61,382 nt of DNA from the NCBI GenBank assembly GCA_937139475.1, contig CAKZQF010000074.1, positions 1 through 61,382 on the forward strand, read 5' to 3'. This document shows positions 7,605 through 16,283 of this stretch, in pieces. The notes below the pieces were generated by a model. The model had not been told where the DNA came from. It saw only the letters and a program-made list of their open reading frames with translations, and made no database searches. The DNA is from an uncultured Gammaproteobacteria bacterium (GTDB lineage Bacteria > Pseudomonadota > Gammaproteobacteria > Enterobacterales > Psychrobiaceae). Positions within the stretch are counted from its first letter, which is position 1. Every line of letters starts with the position of its first letter. The position numbers and the translations under genes were made by a program.

Positions 7605-8177
7605 ATGAAAAATATTGAAGTGGAAGACGATCTATATCGCTATATTGCCAGTCATACTGAAGATATCGGTGAAGGTGCATCAACCATTTTACGTCGTCTT
7701 TTAGGTTTACCTACCGTAGGTGAAATAGAAGTTGATGGGCCTCTCATTCCACCAACTGATGTTCGTGCAAAATCCCTGGTATCATTGCGTAAACAAACCT
7801 TGGAAGTAGTGCAAGAAGTCTCTGCTGCCTGTGGAATAAAGCCTAACTTTAGCGCGCTGCTAAAACCCGCTGATCTAGGCGAGCAAAAAGCTGCGGTTGG
7901 CCGCTTTCTATTTTTACTTAATCAGCTTCATGATTTACGCCCAAGTGAATTTAATAAAGTATTGGAAATTAGTGGTCGTGATCGTGTTTACTTTGCAACT
8001 GATGAACAAAGTTTGTTGGGGAAAAACGCAAGTACTAAGCCAAAACAAATTGGCGATACATCGTTTTGGGTGATCACCAACTCAAACACAGGTAAGAAGC
8101 GTTCGATGTTAACTAGTGCATTGACTATCTTAGGCTGTAATGAAGAGCTCTCTAAAGAGATAGCTGCTCAAATCTAA
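7605..8177 (+). CDS. seqA: SeqA, negative modulator of replication initiation
   Basis: 190 residues. The N-terminal oligomerisation domain (MKNIEVEDDLYRYIASHTEDIGEGASTILRRLL, blocks conserved with E. coli) is joined by a linker to the C-terminal hemimethylated-GATC-binding domain (GRDRVYFATDEQSLL and FWVITNSNTGKKRSML). SeqA sequesters newly replicated oriC and other GATC clusters, so the organism should have Dam methylation. A TATAAT-like box lies about 50 bp upstream (around 7553), and AAGAGG precedes the ATG. A strong bidirectional terminator separates it from fur. Confidence 0.95.
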   Translation: MKNIEVEDDLYRYIASHTEDIGEGASTILRRLLGLPTVGEIEVDGPLIPPTDVRAKSLVSLRKQTLEVVQEVSAACGIKPNFSALLKPADLGEQKAAVGRFLFLLNQLHDLRPSEFNKVLEISGRDRVYFATDEQSLLGKNASTKPKQIGDTSFWVITNSNTGKKRSMLTSALTILGCNEELSKEIAAQI

Positions 8178-8200
8178 TCTTGATTAAAAAGTGATTAAAA

Positions 8201-8236
8201 AAAAGCCCGATTAAAATTTTTTAATCGGGCTTTTTT
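8201..8236. terminator. Bidirectional terminator between seqA and fur
   Basis: Long stem: GCCCGATTAAAA (8205-8216) pairs with TTTTAATCGGGC (8219-8230). A-rich sequence on the left and T-rich sequence on the right give U tails in both directions. It serves the convergent seqA (+) and fur (-). Confidence 0.9.
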
Positions 8237-8248
8237 ATGTCTTATTAA

Positions 8249-8671
8249 CTAGTGCTTACACTCACCATCAATCGGCTTACCGTACAGGTATAAACTGTGA
8301 TTGGTTAATTCAATACCGTTTTGTTTAGCAATGTCATGCTGGCGCTGCTCAATTATTTCATCGTTAAACTCGATAACTTTGCCACAATTTAAACAAACAA
8401 GGTGGTCATGATGCTCTTTTGAAGATAATTCAAATACTGACTTGCCACTATCAAAGTGATGACGTGTCACAATTCCTGCATCATCAAATTGGTTCAGGAC
8501 ACGGTAGACAGTGGCTAGACCGATTTCTTCACCATGATCTAATAAAATTTTATAGAGATCTTCTGCGCTTATATGTTGGTTCTTAGGTAATTGTAAAATT
8601 TCCAGAATTTTTATTCGCGGTAGCGTTACTTTTAAACCGGCTTTTTTAAGCGCTATATTTTGGTCTGACAT
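8249..8671 (-). CDS. fur: Ferric uptake regulator Fur
   Basis: 140 residues from the chosen start. It has the winged-helix region (KKAGLKVTLPRIKILEIL, then GLATVYRVLNQFDDAGIV), the His-rich hinge SKEHHDHLVCLNCGKVIEF with a CxxC zinc site, and a short C terminus GECKH with one more Cys. It represses iron-uptake genes when loaded with Fe(II). The frame is open to 8770, but the ATG at 8669-8671 gives the family N terminus (MSDQNIALKKAG) and has a purine-rich AAAGAGA upstream. No convincing Fur box was seen before it. Confidence 0.95.
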   Translation of the reverse strand: MSDQNIALKKAGLKVTLPRIKILEILQLPKNQHISAEDLYKILLDHGEEIGLATVYRVLNQFDDAGIVTRHHFDSGKSVFELSSKEHHDHLVCLNCGKVIEFNDEIIEQRQHDIAKQNGIELTNHSLYLYGKPIDGECKH

Positions 8672-8846
8672 CGTCGTCTCTTTGTTGGTTTTGCTCTTTG
8701 CGTTATCATAACAGCCTAATACCAATATTTCATTATAAAATGATCCATCGGCCAGTAAAAGCATGATCAAATTTATTGTGAAAGATTAATCCCTTACTTT
8801 AGTATGGGTATAAACATTTAACCTCTTATATGTTTGGAGAGTACAA

Positions 8847-9230
8847 GTGTGGCCCCATGGAAAAGCAAAGCATCAGTGGCTTGAAAATGTTTTAATTGTT
8901 GAGTATAGCGGGGCGTTCAACCGTGAAGGGCTGGTTAATGCGAGAAATACTACCGTCGAACTTGTTAAAGCGGCTGGCTTTGCCAAATGGTATCGGATTG
9001 TTGTCTATAAAGATGATGTATATGCCTCACCAGAAGTCATTAGGCTAGCTAACCAGTACGAAGCGCAAGATGCCCAATTAGGCTGCTTAGGTATAGCGTA
9101 TGTAGTGAGTAGCACCTTTCAACGTAATATTCGAAAGAGTGCAGGTAAACTTGCCTTTAAGCAGCATCAGTTTGTTAGCACAATTGATCAGGCTCTCATC
9201 GCAATTAATAAAATGAAAGCCGATGAGTAG
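8847..9230 (+). CDS. Hypothetical protein, possibly STAS/SpoIIAA-like
   Basis: 127 residues with no signal peptide or membrane segment. The alternation of a hydrophobic strand (VLIVEYSGAFN), helix (EGLVNARNTTVELVKAAG) and strand (YRIVVYKDDVYAS), then another helix, resembles the SpoIIAA-like fold of small cytosolic proteins, but there is no diagnostic motif. GGAGAG precedes the ATG by about 9 nt. It lies between fur (divergent) and bioA (convergent), so it is expressed alone. I do not recognise a specific function. Confidence 0.65.
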   Translation: MWPHGKAKHQWLENVLIVEYSGAFNREGLVNARNTTVELVKAAGFAKWYRIVVYKDDVYASPEVIRLANQYEAQDAQLGCLGIAYVVSSTFQRNIRKSAGKLAFKQHQFVSTIDQALIAINKMKADE

Positions 9231-9240
9231 AAATGCTCTT

Positions 9241-10518
9241 TTATAATTGGCTAACTACATTGTAGATAGCACTGGTGAGTGATTTTAGTTCACGCTCACT
9301 CATAATATATTGCGGCATGATATAAACTAACTTGCCAAACGGGCGTATCCAAACACCGTTCTCAACAAAAGCATTGGTGATTGATTCCATGTCTACCGGA
9401 TTGTGTAGTTCAATCACGCCAATGGCGCCAAGCACCCGAACATCGGCGACAACATCAAGCTGCTCAAAGGGAGCAAATTGCGCTTTTAATTGCGCCTCAA
9501 TATTACTCACTTGCTGTTGCCAATCTCCTTGTTGCAGTATGGCGAGGCTTTCGCTGGCTACGGCACAGGCAAGCGGATTGCCCATAAAAGTTGGGCCGTG
9601 CATAAAAACACCAGCATCAGTTTTACATACCATCTCGCCTATAGCTTGGCTGGTAATGGTTGCCGCCAAACTCATGTAACCGCCCGTTAGCGCTTTACCC
9701 AAACACAGGATGTCAGGCACGATATCGCTATGCTCATAGGCAAATAACTTACCTGTACGGCCAAAACCTGTGGCTATTTCATCACAAATCAATAGTACAT
9801 CATATTTATCGCACAGGCGGCGGACCGCTTTCAGGTAGTTGGGGTGATACATGCGCATGCCGCCAGCCCCTTGCACTATCGGCTCTAAAATAATCGCAGC
9901 GGCATGTTGGTGGTGGTGCTCAAACAGCGCTTCAAGTGGCTTAATATCATCTTCATTCCAGGCCTCGCCAAAAGCAACCTGTGGTGCTTTGGCAAATAGC
10001 TGTTGGGTTAACACGTTATTAAATAGCTCATGCATGCCGTTCACCGGATCGCATACTGACATAGCGGCAAACGTATCGCCATGATAGCCATTCTCAATGG
10101 TAAGCATCCGTGATTTTTGTGGCTTGCCTTTAGCAACCCAATATTGAATTGCCATTTTTAAGGCCACTTCCACAGCAACCGAGCCTGAGTCAGATAAGAA
10201 GACACGATTTAGTGGTTTTGCTGTCATCTCGACTAACCGTCGACATAGTGCTACCGCACTGGGGTGGGTAATGCCACCAAACATCACATGGGACATTTTG
10301 TCGATTTGATCTTTTGCCGCCTGATTTAGTCGCGGGTTGTTATAGCCGTGAATTGTTGACCACCAACTGCTCATACCATCGATGATTTGTCGGCCATCGT
10401 CTAGGGTTAGTTTTACACCTTGCGCGCCAACAACGCCAATGCATGGAAGCGGTGAAATCAACGAGGTATAGGGGTGCCAGATATGTTGCTTATCAAATTC
10501 AATGTCGCTGGGAGTCAT
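9241..10518 (-). CDS. bioA: BioA, adenosylmethionine-8-amino-7-oxononanoate aminotransferase
   Basis: 425 residues, class III PLP aminotransferase. It has the substrate-site SSWWSTIHGYN (50-60), the PLP aspartate in CDEIATGFGRTG (Asp246) and the Schiff-base lysine in LGKALTGGY (Lys275). The length matches E. coli BioA. It makes DAPA from KAPA, using SAM as amino donor. It is divergent from bioBFCD across a 123-bp region, the classical bio arrangement, and both sides are probably under BirA control. Confidence 0.96.
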   Translation of the reverse strand: MTPSDIEFDKQHIWHPYTSLISPLPCIGVVGAQGVKLTLDDGRQIIDGMSSWWSTIHGYNNPRLNQAAKDQIDKMSHVMFGGITHPSAVALCRRLVEMTAKPLNRVFLSDSGSVAVEVALKMAIQYWVAKGKPQKSRMLTIENGYHGDTFAAMSVCDPVNGMHELFNNVLTQQLFAKAPQVAFGEAWNEDDIKPLEALFEHHHQHAAAIILEPIVQGAGGMRMYHPNYLKAVRRLCDKYDVLLICDEIATGFGRTGKLFAYEHSDIVPDILCLGKALTGGYMSLAATITSQAIGEMVCKTDAGVFMHGPTFMGNPLACAVASESLAILQQGDWQQQVSNIEAQLKAQFAPFEQLDVVADVRVLGAIGVIELHNPVDMESITNAFVENGVWIRPFGKLVYIMPQYIMSERELKSLTSAIYNVVSQL

Positions 10519-10576
10519 AAATAGGGATAATCCAATTGTTGTTATTTTGACCAGATGTAAATCTTGTTTTTTTGTT

Positions 10577-10617
10577 TTGGTTGACAGGTTACCTTAACAC
10601 GGTATCCTAGCCAACAA
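10577..10617. promoter_or_regulatory. bioB promoter with candidate BirA operator
   Basis: TTGACA (10581-10586), 16 bp, TATCCT (10603-10608) forms a good sigma-70 promoter reading into bioB. It lies inside an imperfect palindrome, TTGGTTGACAGG (10577-10588) and CCTAGCCAACAA (10606-10617), in the position and general form of a BirA operator in the bioA/bioB divergent region. The promoter is well supported; the BirA assignment is an inference because the arms match the remembered consensus only partly. Confidence 0.5.
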
Positions 10618-10641
10618 ATAGTTTCTAATAAAGAGTCAAGC

Positions 10642-11688
10642 ATGAGCACAGCACAACTACGTCACGATTGGACATTAGCCGAGGTCGAGGCCTTATTTAA
10701 CCAACCTTTTAACGATTTAATGTTTCAGGCGCAGATGGTGCATCGCGAAAATTTTGATCCCAATGAAGTGCAAGTCTCAACGCTTTTATCAATCAAAACT
10801 GGTGCTTGTCCTGAGGATTGTAAATATTGCCCACAATCAGCACGTAACAAAACAGGCCTTGAGAAAGAGCAGTTACTGGAAGTTGAAAAGGTGATTGCAG
10901 CGGCTAAGCACGCTAAATCTGTTGGCTCTACGCGTTTTTGTATGGGCGCGGCGTGGAGTAATCCACATGATCGCGATATGCCTATTGTCTTGGATATGGT
11001 GCGCCAAGTACGTGACATGGGGATGGAAACTTGTATGACCCTTGGCATGCTTACCGCCAGTCAAGCGCAGCAACTAAGTGATGCTGGGTTGGATTATTAC
11101 AACCATAACCTTGACACTTCACCTGAGTTTTACGATCAAATTATTACCACGCGCACTTATCAAGACCGTTTAGATACGCTTGACTATGTACGAGGTGCTG
11201 GCATGAAAGTATGTAGTGGCGGCATTTTAGGCATGGGCGAAAAAGAGCATGACCGCTACGGTCTGCTAATGGCGTTAGCTAATTTAGAGCAACACCCAGA
11301 CAGCGTACCAATTAACATGCTGGTAAAAGTTAAAGGCACCCCACTTGAAAATGTTGATGACTTAGAGCACTTTGAGTTTATTCGCACCATCGCGGTTGCC
11401 CGTATTATGATGCCTAAATCTCATGTTCGCTTATCGGCTGGTCGTGAAAAAATGAATGAACAAATGCAAGCAATGTGTTTTATGGCGGGCGCTAACTCAA
11501 TTTTCTACGGTTGTAAGTTACTAACAACCAGTAATCCTGAAGAATCAAGCGATGTACAATTATTTAAAAAGCTAGGCATTAATACTGAGCGTGGCCGTGA
11601 GTATTCAGATGAAGCATTTGAAGCATCAATTTTAGATGCGGTGAAGCTCAGCGCACAAGACGACTTATTTGTTGATGCCACTAAATAG
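10642..11688 (+). CDS. bioB: Biotin synthase BioB
   Basis: 348 residues, radical SAM enzyme. The CxxxCxxC cluster motif is at Cys56, Cys60 and Cys63 ([13 protein letters not shown]). Later conserved parts include [11 protein letters not shown], the [10 protein letters not shown] block and the auxiliary-cluster region RLSAGREKM. It inserts sulphur into dethiobiotin, the last step of the pathway, and depends on flavodoxin for electrons. First gene of the bioBFCD operon; bioF begins 6 bp after its stop. Confidence 0.97.
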   Translation: MSTAQLRHDWTLAEVEALFNQPFNDLMFQAQMVHRENFDPNEVQVSTLLSIKTGACPEDCKYCPQSARNKTGLEKEQLLEVEKVIAAAKHAKSVGSTRFCMGAAWSNPHDRDMPIVLDMVRQVRDMGMETCMTLGMLTASQAQQLSDAGLDYYNHNLDTSPEFYDQIITTRTYQDRLDTLDYVRGAGMKVCSGGILGMGEKEHDRYGLLMALANLEQHPDSVPINMLVKVKGTPLENVDDLEHFEFIRTIAVARIMMPKSHVRLSAGREKMNEQMQAMCFMAGANSIFYGCKLLTTSNPEESSDVQLFKKLGINTERGREYSDEAFEASILDAVKLSAQDDLFVDATK

Positions 11689-11694
11689 TTTGCT

Positions 11695-12858
11695 ATGGCG
11701 TTTGAATTCTTAGCAAACAAACTAGCGGCCGCACGCCAAGCTAATCAATTTCGTCAGATAATTCCCACGGTTGGCGGTAATCAATGCCGACTAATTGTTG
11801 GGGACAGAGCGCTAATTAATTTTAGTGCCAATGATTACCTTGGCCTTGCTACCGATCCTCAAGTGATAGCGGCGGCAAATAAGGCCAGCGCCAAATATGG
11901 CGTGGGCAGCGGTGGTTCACCGCTTGTTACAGGCCATTCATCCCTTCATCAAGACCTGCAAACGATGCTTTGTGAGGTAACAGGGCTTGAGAGCGCGATG
12001 TTATTTAGCTCAGGGTTTGCTGCCAACAGTGGCATCTTAGCGACGATGCTCGGCAAGAATGACTTATTGTTACAAGACAAACTAAACCATGCGTCATTAA
12101 TGGAAGCGGGCATTAATAGCCCGGCAACGATGAAGCGCTTCAAGCACAATGAGATGACCCACTTAGCGCGTCATCTTGCTGATGGTAAAGACTATCAAAA
12201 CCGCTTGCTGGTGAGTGAAGGTGTCTTTTCCATGGATGGTGATTGTGGCGATTTAACTAGCCTGCGCCAAATAGCCGATAAGCATAACGCTTGGCTAATG
12301 GTGGATGACGCCCATGGTTTTGGCGTTAATGGTCAAGGGCAGGGCAGCTGCGCCGCCCTTGGCGTAAAGCCTGATATTTTAATGGCAACGTTTGGCAAGG
12401 CGATTGGCACCAGTGGCGCTTTTGTCGCTGGTAGTAAAGAAGTCACCGAGTACTTAACCAATTATTGTCGCCATTATATCTACTCTACCGCACTGCCTAT
12501 TTCAGTGGTTGCTGCGACCATTAAGAGTATTGAATTGTCAGGTGAGGCATGGCGTAGTGAAAAACTTAATGAACGCATCGCATATTTTAAGCAACAGGCT
12601 AGTAAGCTTGGTCTTAACCTGATGCCGTCAAACAGTGCGATTCAGCCGTTAATTATTGGACAAAGCGATAAAGCAATAGCAGTGAGTGAACAGCTAAAAT
12701 CAGCAGGCTATTGGGTTGGCGCCATTCGGCCGCCAACAGTCGCAAAAGGCAGCGCAAGGTTACGCATAACCCTAAGTGCTAATCACAGGTTAACTGATAT
12801 TGATAATTTGCTAATCGCACTGGCTCGCGCTGTAGAGCAAGATGGCGTAATAACATGA
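11695..12858 (+). CDS. bioF: BioF, 8-amino-7-oxononanoate synthase
   Basis: 387 residues, alpha-oxoamine synthase family. Conserved blocks are NDYLGLATDP, GSGGSPLVTGHSSLHQDLQ, DDAHGFGVNG with the PLP-interacting Asp/His, and the PLP lysine in MATFGKAIGTSGAFV. It condenses pimeloyl-ACP with alanine to give KAPA. Six bp after bioB and overlapping bioC by 4 bp (ATGA), which indicates translational coupling. Confidence 0.96.
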   Translation: MAFEFLANKLAAARQANQFRQIIPTVGGNQCRLIVGDRALINFSANDYLGLATDPQVIAAANKASAKYGVGSGGSPLVTGHSSLHQDLQTMLCEVTGLESAMLFSSGFAANSGILATMLGKNDLLLQDKLNHASLMEAGINSPATMKRFKHNEMTHLARHLADGKDYQNRLLVSEGVFSMDGDCGDLTSLRQIADKHNAWLMVDDAHGFGVNGQGQGSCAALGVKPDILMATFGKAIGTSGAFVAGSKEVTEYLTNYCRHYIYSTALPISVVAATIKSIELSGEAWRSEKLNERIAYFKQQASKLGLNLMPSNSAIQPLIIGQSDKAIAVSEQLKSAGYWVGAIRPPTVAKGSARLRITLSANHRLTDIDNLLIALARAVEQDGVIT

Positions 12859-13682
12859 ATCAAAATATGAAAACACAAAACGTGACCGAACACTTAGCGA
12901 GTAATATTGTTGATAAACGCAGCATTAGTAAAAGCTTTGGAAGCAGCGCGGCAACCTATGATAAAGGCGCTGCCCTGCAACGTAGCGTAGGCAATCATTT
13001 ACTTGAGCTAATACCACCGGCAAATACCACGTTGATGGACTTAGGCACGGGACCTGGCTATTTTAGTAGCGCGTTAAGCGATCGCAGTGATACGCTAATT
13101 GGATTAGATATTGCGCCCAAAATGCTTGAGTTTGCTGCCATGCGAAACCCAAGCCTTGATGTTAACTGGTTGTGCGGGGATGCTGAACATCTGCCCCTTG
13201 CATCGCAAAGCATTGACACCATCTACTCAAGCTTAATGCTGCAATGGGTACATAACCTTGGCAATGCACTACAAGAGGCCGCCAGAGTATTGAAACCCGG
13301 TGGCAAGCTGTGTTTCTCTACCTTGCTTAATGGCACCTTACATGAGCTCGCTTGTGCTTGGCGTTTTGTTGATAATGAGCAGCATATCAATAGCTTTTTA
13401 ACTCGCGAACAAATTGAGCAAGCCATAGGCCAAAGCGGCCTGGACGTCGAGCTAATTGAATGTAAACCCCATTATCTTTATTACGATAACGTCATTGGTC
13501 TGATGCGCGATTTAAAAGCCATTGGCGCAAATCAAACCGCTAATAAGCAAAGTGGCCTGATGGGGCGATCTACCTTAGCTAAGCTAGAAAAAGGCTATGC
13601 GCCATTTCGTACCGAGCAAGGGCTAACCACGACTTATCAAGTGGCTTATTGCGTATTAACCAAAAGTGAAAACAATGACTAA
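12855..13682 (+). CDS. bioC: BioC, malonyl-ACP O-methyltransferase
   Basis: 275 residues, class I SAM methyltransferase. The N terminus has the family's SFGSSAATYDKGAALQR, and the SAM site is LMDLGTGPGYFSSAL, then LCGDAEHLP and SSLMLQWVHNL. It methylates malonyl-ACP so that it can be elongated to pimeloyl-ACP. The start overlaps the end of bioF; a second in-frame ATG lies four codons inside (12867). The end overlaps the start of bioD. Confidence 0.95.
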   Translation: MNQNMKTQNVTEHLASNIVDKRSISKSFGSSAATYDKGAALQRSVGNHLLELIPPANTTLMDLGTGPGYFSSALSDRSDTLIGLDIAPKMLEFAAMRNPSLDVNWLCGDAEHLPLASQSIDTIYSSLMLQWVHNLGNALQEAARVLKPGGKLCFSTLLNGTLHELACAWRFVDNEQHINSFLTREQIEQAIGQSGLDVELIECKPHYLYYDNVIGLMRDLKAIGANQTANKQSGLMGRSTLAKLEKGYAPFRTEQGLTTTYQVAYCVLTKSENND

Positions 13683-14325
13683 AACTTATTTTATCACGGG
13701 CACCGATACCGATGTCGGTAAAACGTTTGTAACGCGCCTTTTACTCGATCAACTAAATCAAACGCAATCGGCTATTGGGTATAAACCCATTGCCGCCGGC
13801 GCCGAGTTGATTGACAACCAATGGCGCAATGACGACGCATTGATTTTACAGCAGGCGAGCAAGCCCTCTCCTGATTATCAATTAATTAACCCGATTTGCT
13901 ACCCTCAGGCGATAGCGCCGCATATTGCCAGTGAGCTAAATGATTCACCAATCAAGCTTGCTGATTTAGATCGCTGGTGGCATCAGGTGAAAGATAACAG
14001 TCCAATCTCGTTAATTGAAGGTGCTGGTGGTTGGCGTTTACCACTTAACAATAGTGACTACCTGAGTGATTTTGTTAAAACACACCAGTTTGAAGTCATT
14101 GTGGTGGTGGGTATGAAACTAGGCTGTTTAAATCATGCCTTGTTGACCATGGAGGCGATTAAAGCCGACGGTCTCACCATTAAAGGTTGGATTGCTAATC
14201 AACTAGAAGTACCGATGGATTACTATGATGAAAACCTTGCGTATTTAAAGCAGGCAATAGGTGAACCGCTGCTTGGTGAAGTAAAATCAAACCAAGCGTG
14301 CACGACTAACTTGTTTTCGTTTTAG
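13675..14325 (+). CDS. bioD: BioD, dethiobiotin synthetase
   Basis: 216 residues. It has the P-loop GTDTDVGKTFVTRLL near the N terminus, the substrate lysine in YKPIAAGAE, and EGAGGWRLPL. It closes the ureido ring of dethiobiotin with ATP and CO2. The ATG at 13675 overlaps the bioC stop by 8 bp; the ATG three codons upstream is possible but adds residues not expected before the TYFITGTDT start. Last gene of the operon. Confidence 0.95.
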   Translation: MTKTYFITGTDTDVGKTFVTRLLLDQLNQTQSAIGYKPIAAGAELIDNQWRNDDALILQQASKPSPDYQLINPICYPQAIAPHIASELNDSPIKLADLDRWWHQVKDNSPISLIEGAGGWRLPLNNSDYLSDFVKTHQFEVIVVVGMKLGCLNHALLTMEAIKADGLTIKGWIANQLEVPMDYYDENLAYLKQAIGEPLLGEVKSNQACTTNLFSF

Positions 14326-14377
14326 TTGTACTAAATTGCTGTATAATCGCGGCCATCATCTATAACAGAGTATGACG

Positions 14378-15052
14378 ATGGCTCGCTTTAACGTCTTAGG
14401 CACAGCGCCTATCCCTGGTCAAAAATCCCAATTGCGTTTGTTAGAACGCAACAATGAATTCACCATCAAAATCGCCGGTATTCCGGGAGATTTAATGAAT
14501 AGCCGTATGCATGCCTCGGAAGATGCGTTGGCAACACTAGCGTGTGAGCGTATCGGTAATCGTTCTGAGCCTAATGTACTTATCGGCGGCTTGGGTATGG
14601 GCTTTACCCTAACTGCGGCACTTAAAGCGCTTAAAGCAAGTGCAAAAATCACTGTTGCAGAATTAATTCCTGAAGTGGTCGAGTGGAATAAGGGGCCGTT
14701 GGGCGCGTTAAATGATTACCCAGTTAACGATCCTCGTACCCATATACATGTTGGCGATGTAAAAGAGGTGTTACGCCAATCTAAAGGGACGTTTGATGCG
14801 ATCTTACTTGATGTAGACAATGGCCCAGAAGGGCACACCAGTGATGATAACGAATGGATTTATACCCCTGCAGGATTAAAAGCCGCGAAAGCTGCCTTAA
14901 CTGATGGCGGTATCGTTGCTTATTGGTCGGCAGGTGCTGACTCTAAATTCACCACGCGTCTTGCAAAGGCAGGGTTTAAAGTGAAACCCGTCACCGTGAG
15001 AGCTCACACCAATGGTAAAGGTGCACGGCATGTTATTTGGCTGGCTTGGTAG
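14378..15052 (+). CDS. Spermidine-synthase-like SAM-dependent transferase, substrate unknown
   Basis: 224 residues, SpeE-type Rossmann fold: NVLIGGLGMGFTLTAAL (SAM/dcSAM loop), ITVAELIPEVVEWNKGP (acidic end of strand 2), HVGDVKEVLR and DAILLDVDNGPEGHT. The normal spermidine synthase polyamine-site signature is not clear and the protein is shorter than SpeE (about 290 residues), so a methyltransferase or another aminopropyl-like role is possible. Start: GAG seven nt upstream favours the ATG at 14378 over the one at 14372. It begins about 50 bp after bioD, with a TATAAT box at 14342-14347 in between. Confidence 0.75.
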   Translation: MARFNVLGTAPIPGQKSQLRLLERNNEFTIKIAGIPGDLMNSRMHASEDALATLACERIGNRSEPNVLIGGLGMGFTLTAALKALKASAKITVAELIPEVVEWNKGPLGALNDYPVNDPRTHIHVGDVKEVLRQSKGTFDAILLDVDNGPEGHTSDDNEWIYTPAGLKAAKAALTDGGIVAYWSAGADSKFTTRLAKAGFKVKPVTVRAHTNGKGARHVIWLAW

Positions 15053-15132
15053 CTAGAAGGGACTTAGTGCCGATTTTGCAAAAAATTAATGTCAAAGGTT
15101 ACTTATTTGTGGTTGTTTTTTAATCGCCCCCC

Positions 15133-15160
15133 TTGACATTAACTTCAATTTCTATAAAGT
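15133..15160 (+). promoter_or_regulatory. Candidate promoter of the cold-shock gene with long leader
   Basis: TTGACA (15133-15138), 16 bp, TAAAGT (15155-15160). A start near 15167 would give a leader of about 145 nt before the ATG, the length expected for cspA-type RNAs whose leader acts as a temperature-responsive structure. Confidence 0.55.
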
Positions 15161-15312
15161 ACCCCACAGCAAAAAAGAAAGCCTTTTGTTTACATTCTCC
15201 ATTTCGTTGTTTTATTAGTAATACCACGCTCTGTAGTTTCTAAGTGCCAGTCTGTTTTTATGCTATTCCAGCCTATTTGAGGCAACATTAAATAAAATTA
15301 CAGGATATTATC

Positions 15313-15522
15313 ATGTCTAATAAAGTACAAGGAACCGTTAAGTGGTTCAACGAATCTAAAGGTTTTGGTTTTCTAGAGCAAGCATCTGGCCCAGATGTTT
15401 TTGCACACTTTAGCGCTATCTCAGGTGAAGGTTTCAAAACTCTTACTGAAGGCCAAAAAGTAGAATTCACTGTAAGCCAAGGTCAAAAAGGCCCGCAAGC
15501 AGAAAATATCATTGCGCTTTAA
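15313..15522 (+). CDS. Cold-shock protein (CspA family)
   Basis: 69 residues, a complete cold-shock domain with RNP1 KGFGFLEQ and RNP2 DVFAHFSAI. It binds single-stranded RNA/DNA and opens secondary structure. AGGA lies about 7 nt before the ATG. The region upstream to 15056 has no gene and fits a long regulatory leader. A strong terminator follows. Which paralogue it is cannot be told from sequence alone. Confidence 0.93.
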   Translation: MSNKVQGTVKWFNESKGFGFLEQASGPDVFAHFSAISGEGFKTLTEGQKVEFTVSQGQKGPQAENIIAL

Positions 15523-15575
15523 TTTGCGATGATATGTTAACGTTGGCCTAGTGCTAAGGTTAAATATTCAGAAAA

Positions 15576-15608
15576 TGGCAAACCCTTTTGGGGTTTGCCA
15601 TTTTTTTT
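15576..15608 (+). terminator. Rho-independent terminator of the cold-shock gene
   Basis: TGGCAAACCC (15576-15585), 5-nt loop, GGGTTTGCCA (15591-15600), followed by eight T. Confidence 0.92.
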
Positions 15609-15713
15609 GGGCTTGTATTTATAGAAGATAGGAAGCGTACATGAATAAAAAACGCTAGGCCAAGTGTTCATCGTTGGCCTCGCGTTAGGTCGGTGATTAT
15701 TGATGTATTGCAG

Positions 15714-16073
15714 TTAAAGTGCTTCAATTTCAATGAGTGCTTGGGTGAATTCAGCGAGTTCCAACTCTTCACAGTCTTGTTCGTCGTGCCAATTTACGCC
15801 GATAATGATGTTGTCTTGATTTAAATCTTCGACCCAGTATTCTAGCCAGTCAGACAAAGTGATTTCGGCGACACTGTACTCACTCCATTCACCGTTGCAA
15901 TGACTCTGTGCCTGCTCTTTTGTTGACCATAGTGGCATAACATCGGTTTGCTCAAAATTAATTGAGTCAACAATTAGCCACTCTTCGCTTTTTGGGTCTT
16001 GTAGTGCCCAAAATGCTTGGCTTGGTTCAACGGTTTTAATGAAATCGGATAGAACTTGATTGTTAATGCTCAT
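15714..16073 (-). CDS. DUF2750 family protein
   Basis: 119 residues, acidic and soluble. The layout AFWALQDPKSEEWLIVDS, then MPLWSTKEQAQSHCNGEWSEYSVAEITLSDWLEYWVEDL fits DUF2750, a family of unknown function with a conserved LPLW...A..W segment. It stands alone between convergent/divergent neighbours (the cold-shock gene and the SulP transporter). Its role is unknown. Confidence 0.7.
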   Translation of the reverse strand: MSINNQVLSDFIKTVEPSQAFWALQDPKSEEWLIVDSINFEQTDVMPLWSTKEQAQSHCNGEWSEYSVAEITLSDWLEYWVEDLNQDNIIIGVNWHDEQDCEELELAEFTQALIEIEAL

Positions 16074-16283
16074 GGCGGGTGCTCGTTATAGAATAATATG
16101 ACAAGTATAAAGTGATGAAACTTAAACGCCACTCTAAGTTGAATAAAAGACAAACACTGGTCACAGTTATCACTTCCTACACTTAAAACCTGACACTTGT
16201 GTTGGTTTTTGCGGGTGTTTTTTAGTAATATATTGATTATTCAATGTACGACTTCCCCATTACTCAATTTTAATTAGGATATT

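Noticed and set aside
8672..8770. Fur box upstream of fur (ATTTCATTATAAAATGAT around 8727-8744)
   Set aside because: The two halves do not form the expected inverted hexamers; it is only AT-rich and slightly symmetric.
9332..10084. Several plus-strand frames of 65-115 codons opposite bioA
   Set aside because: They mirror the bioA coding strand, have no ribosome sites and no recognisable domains.
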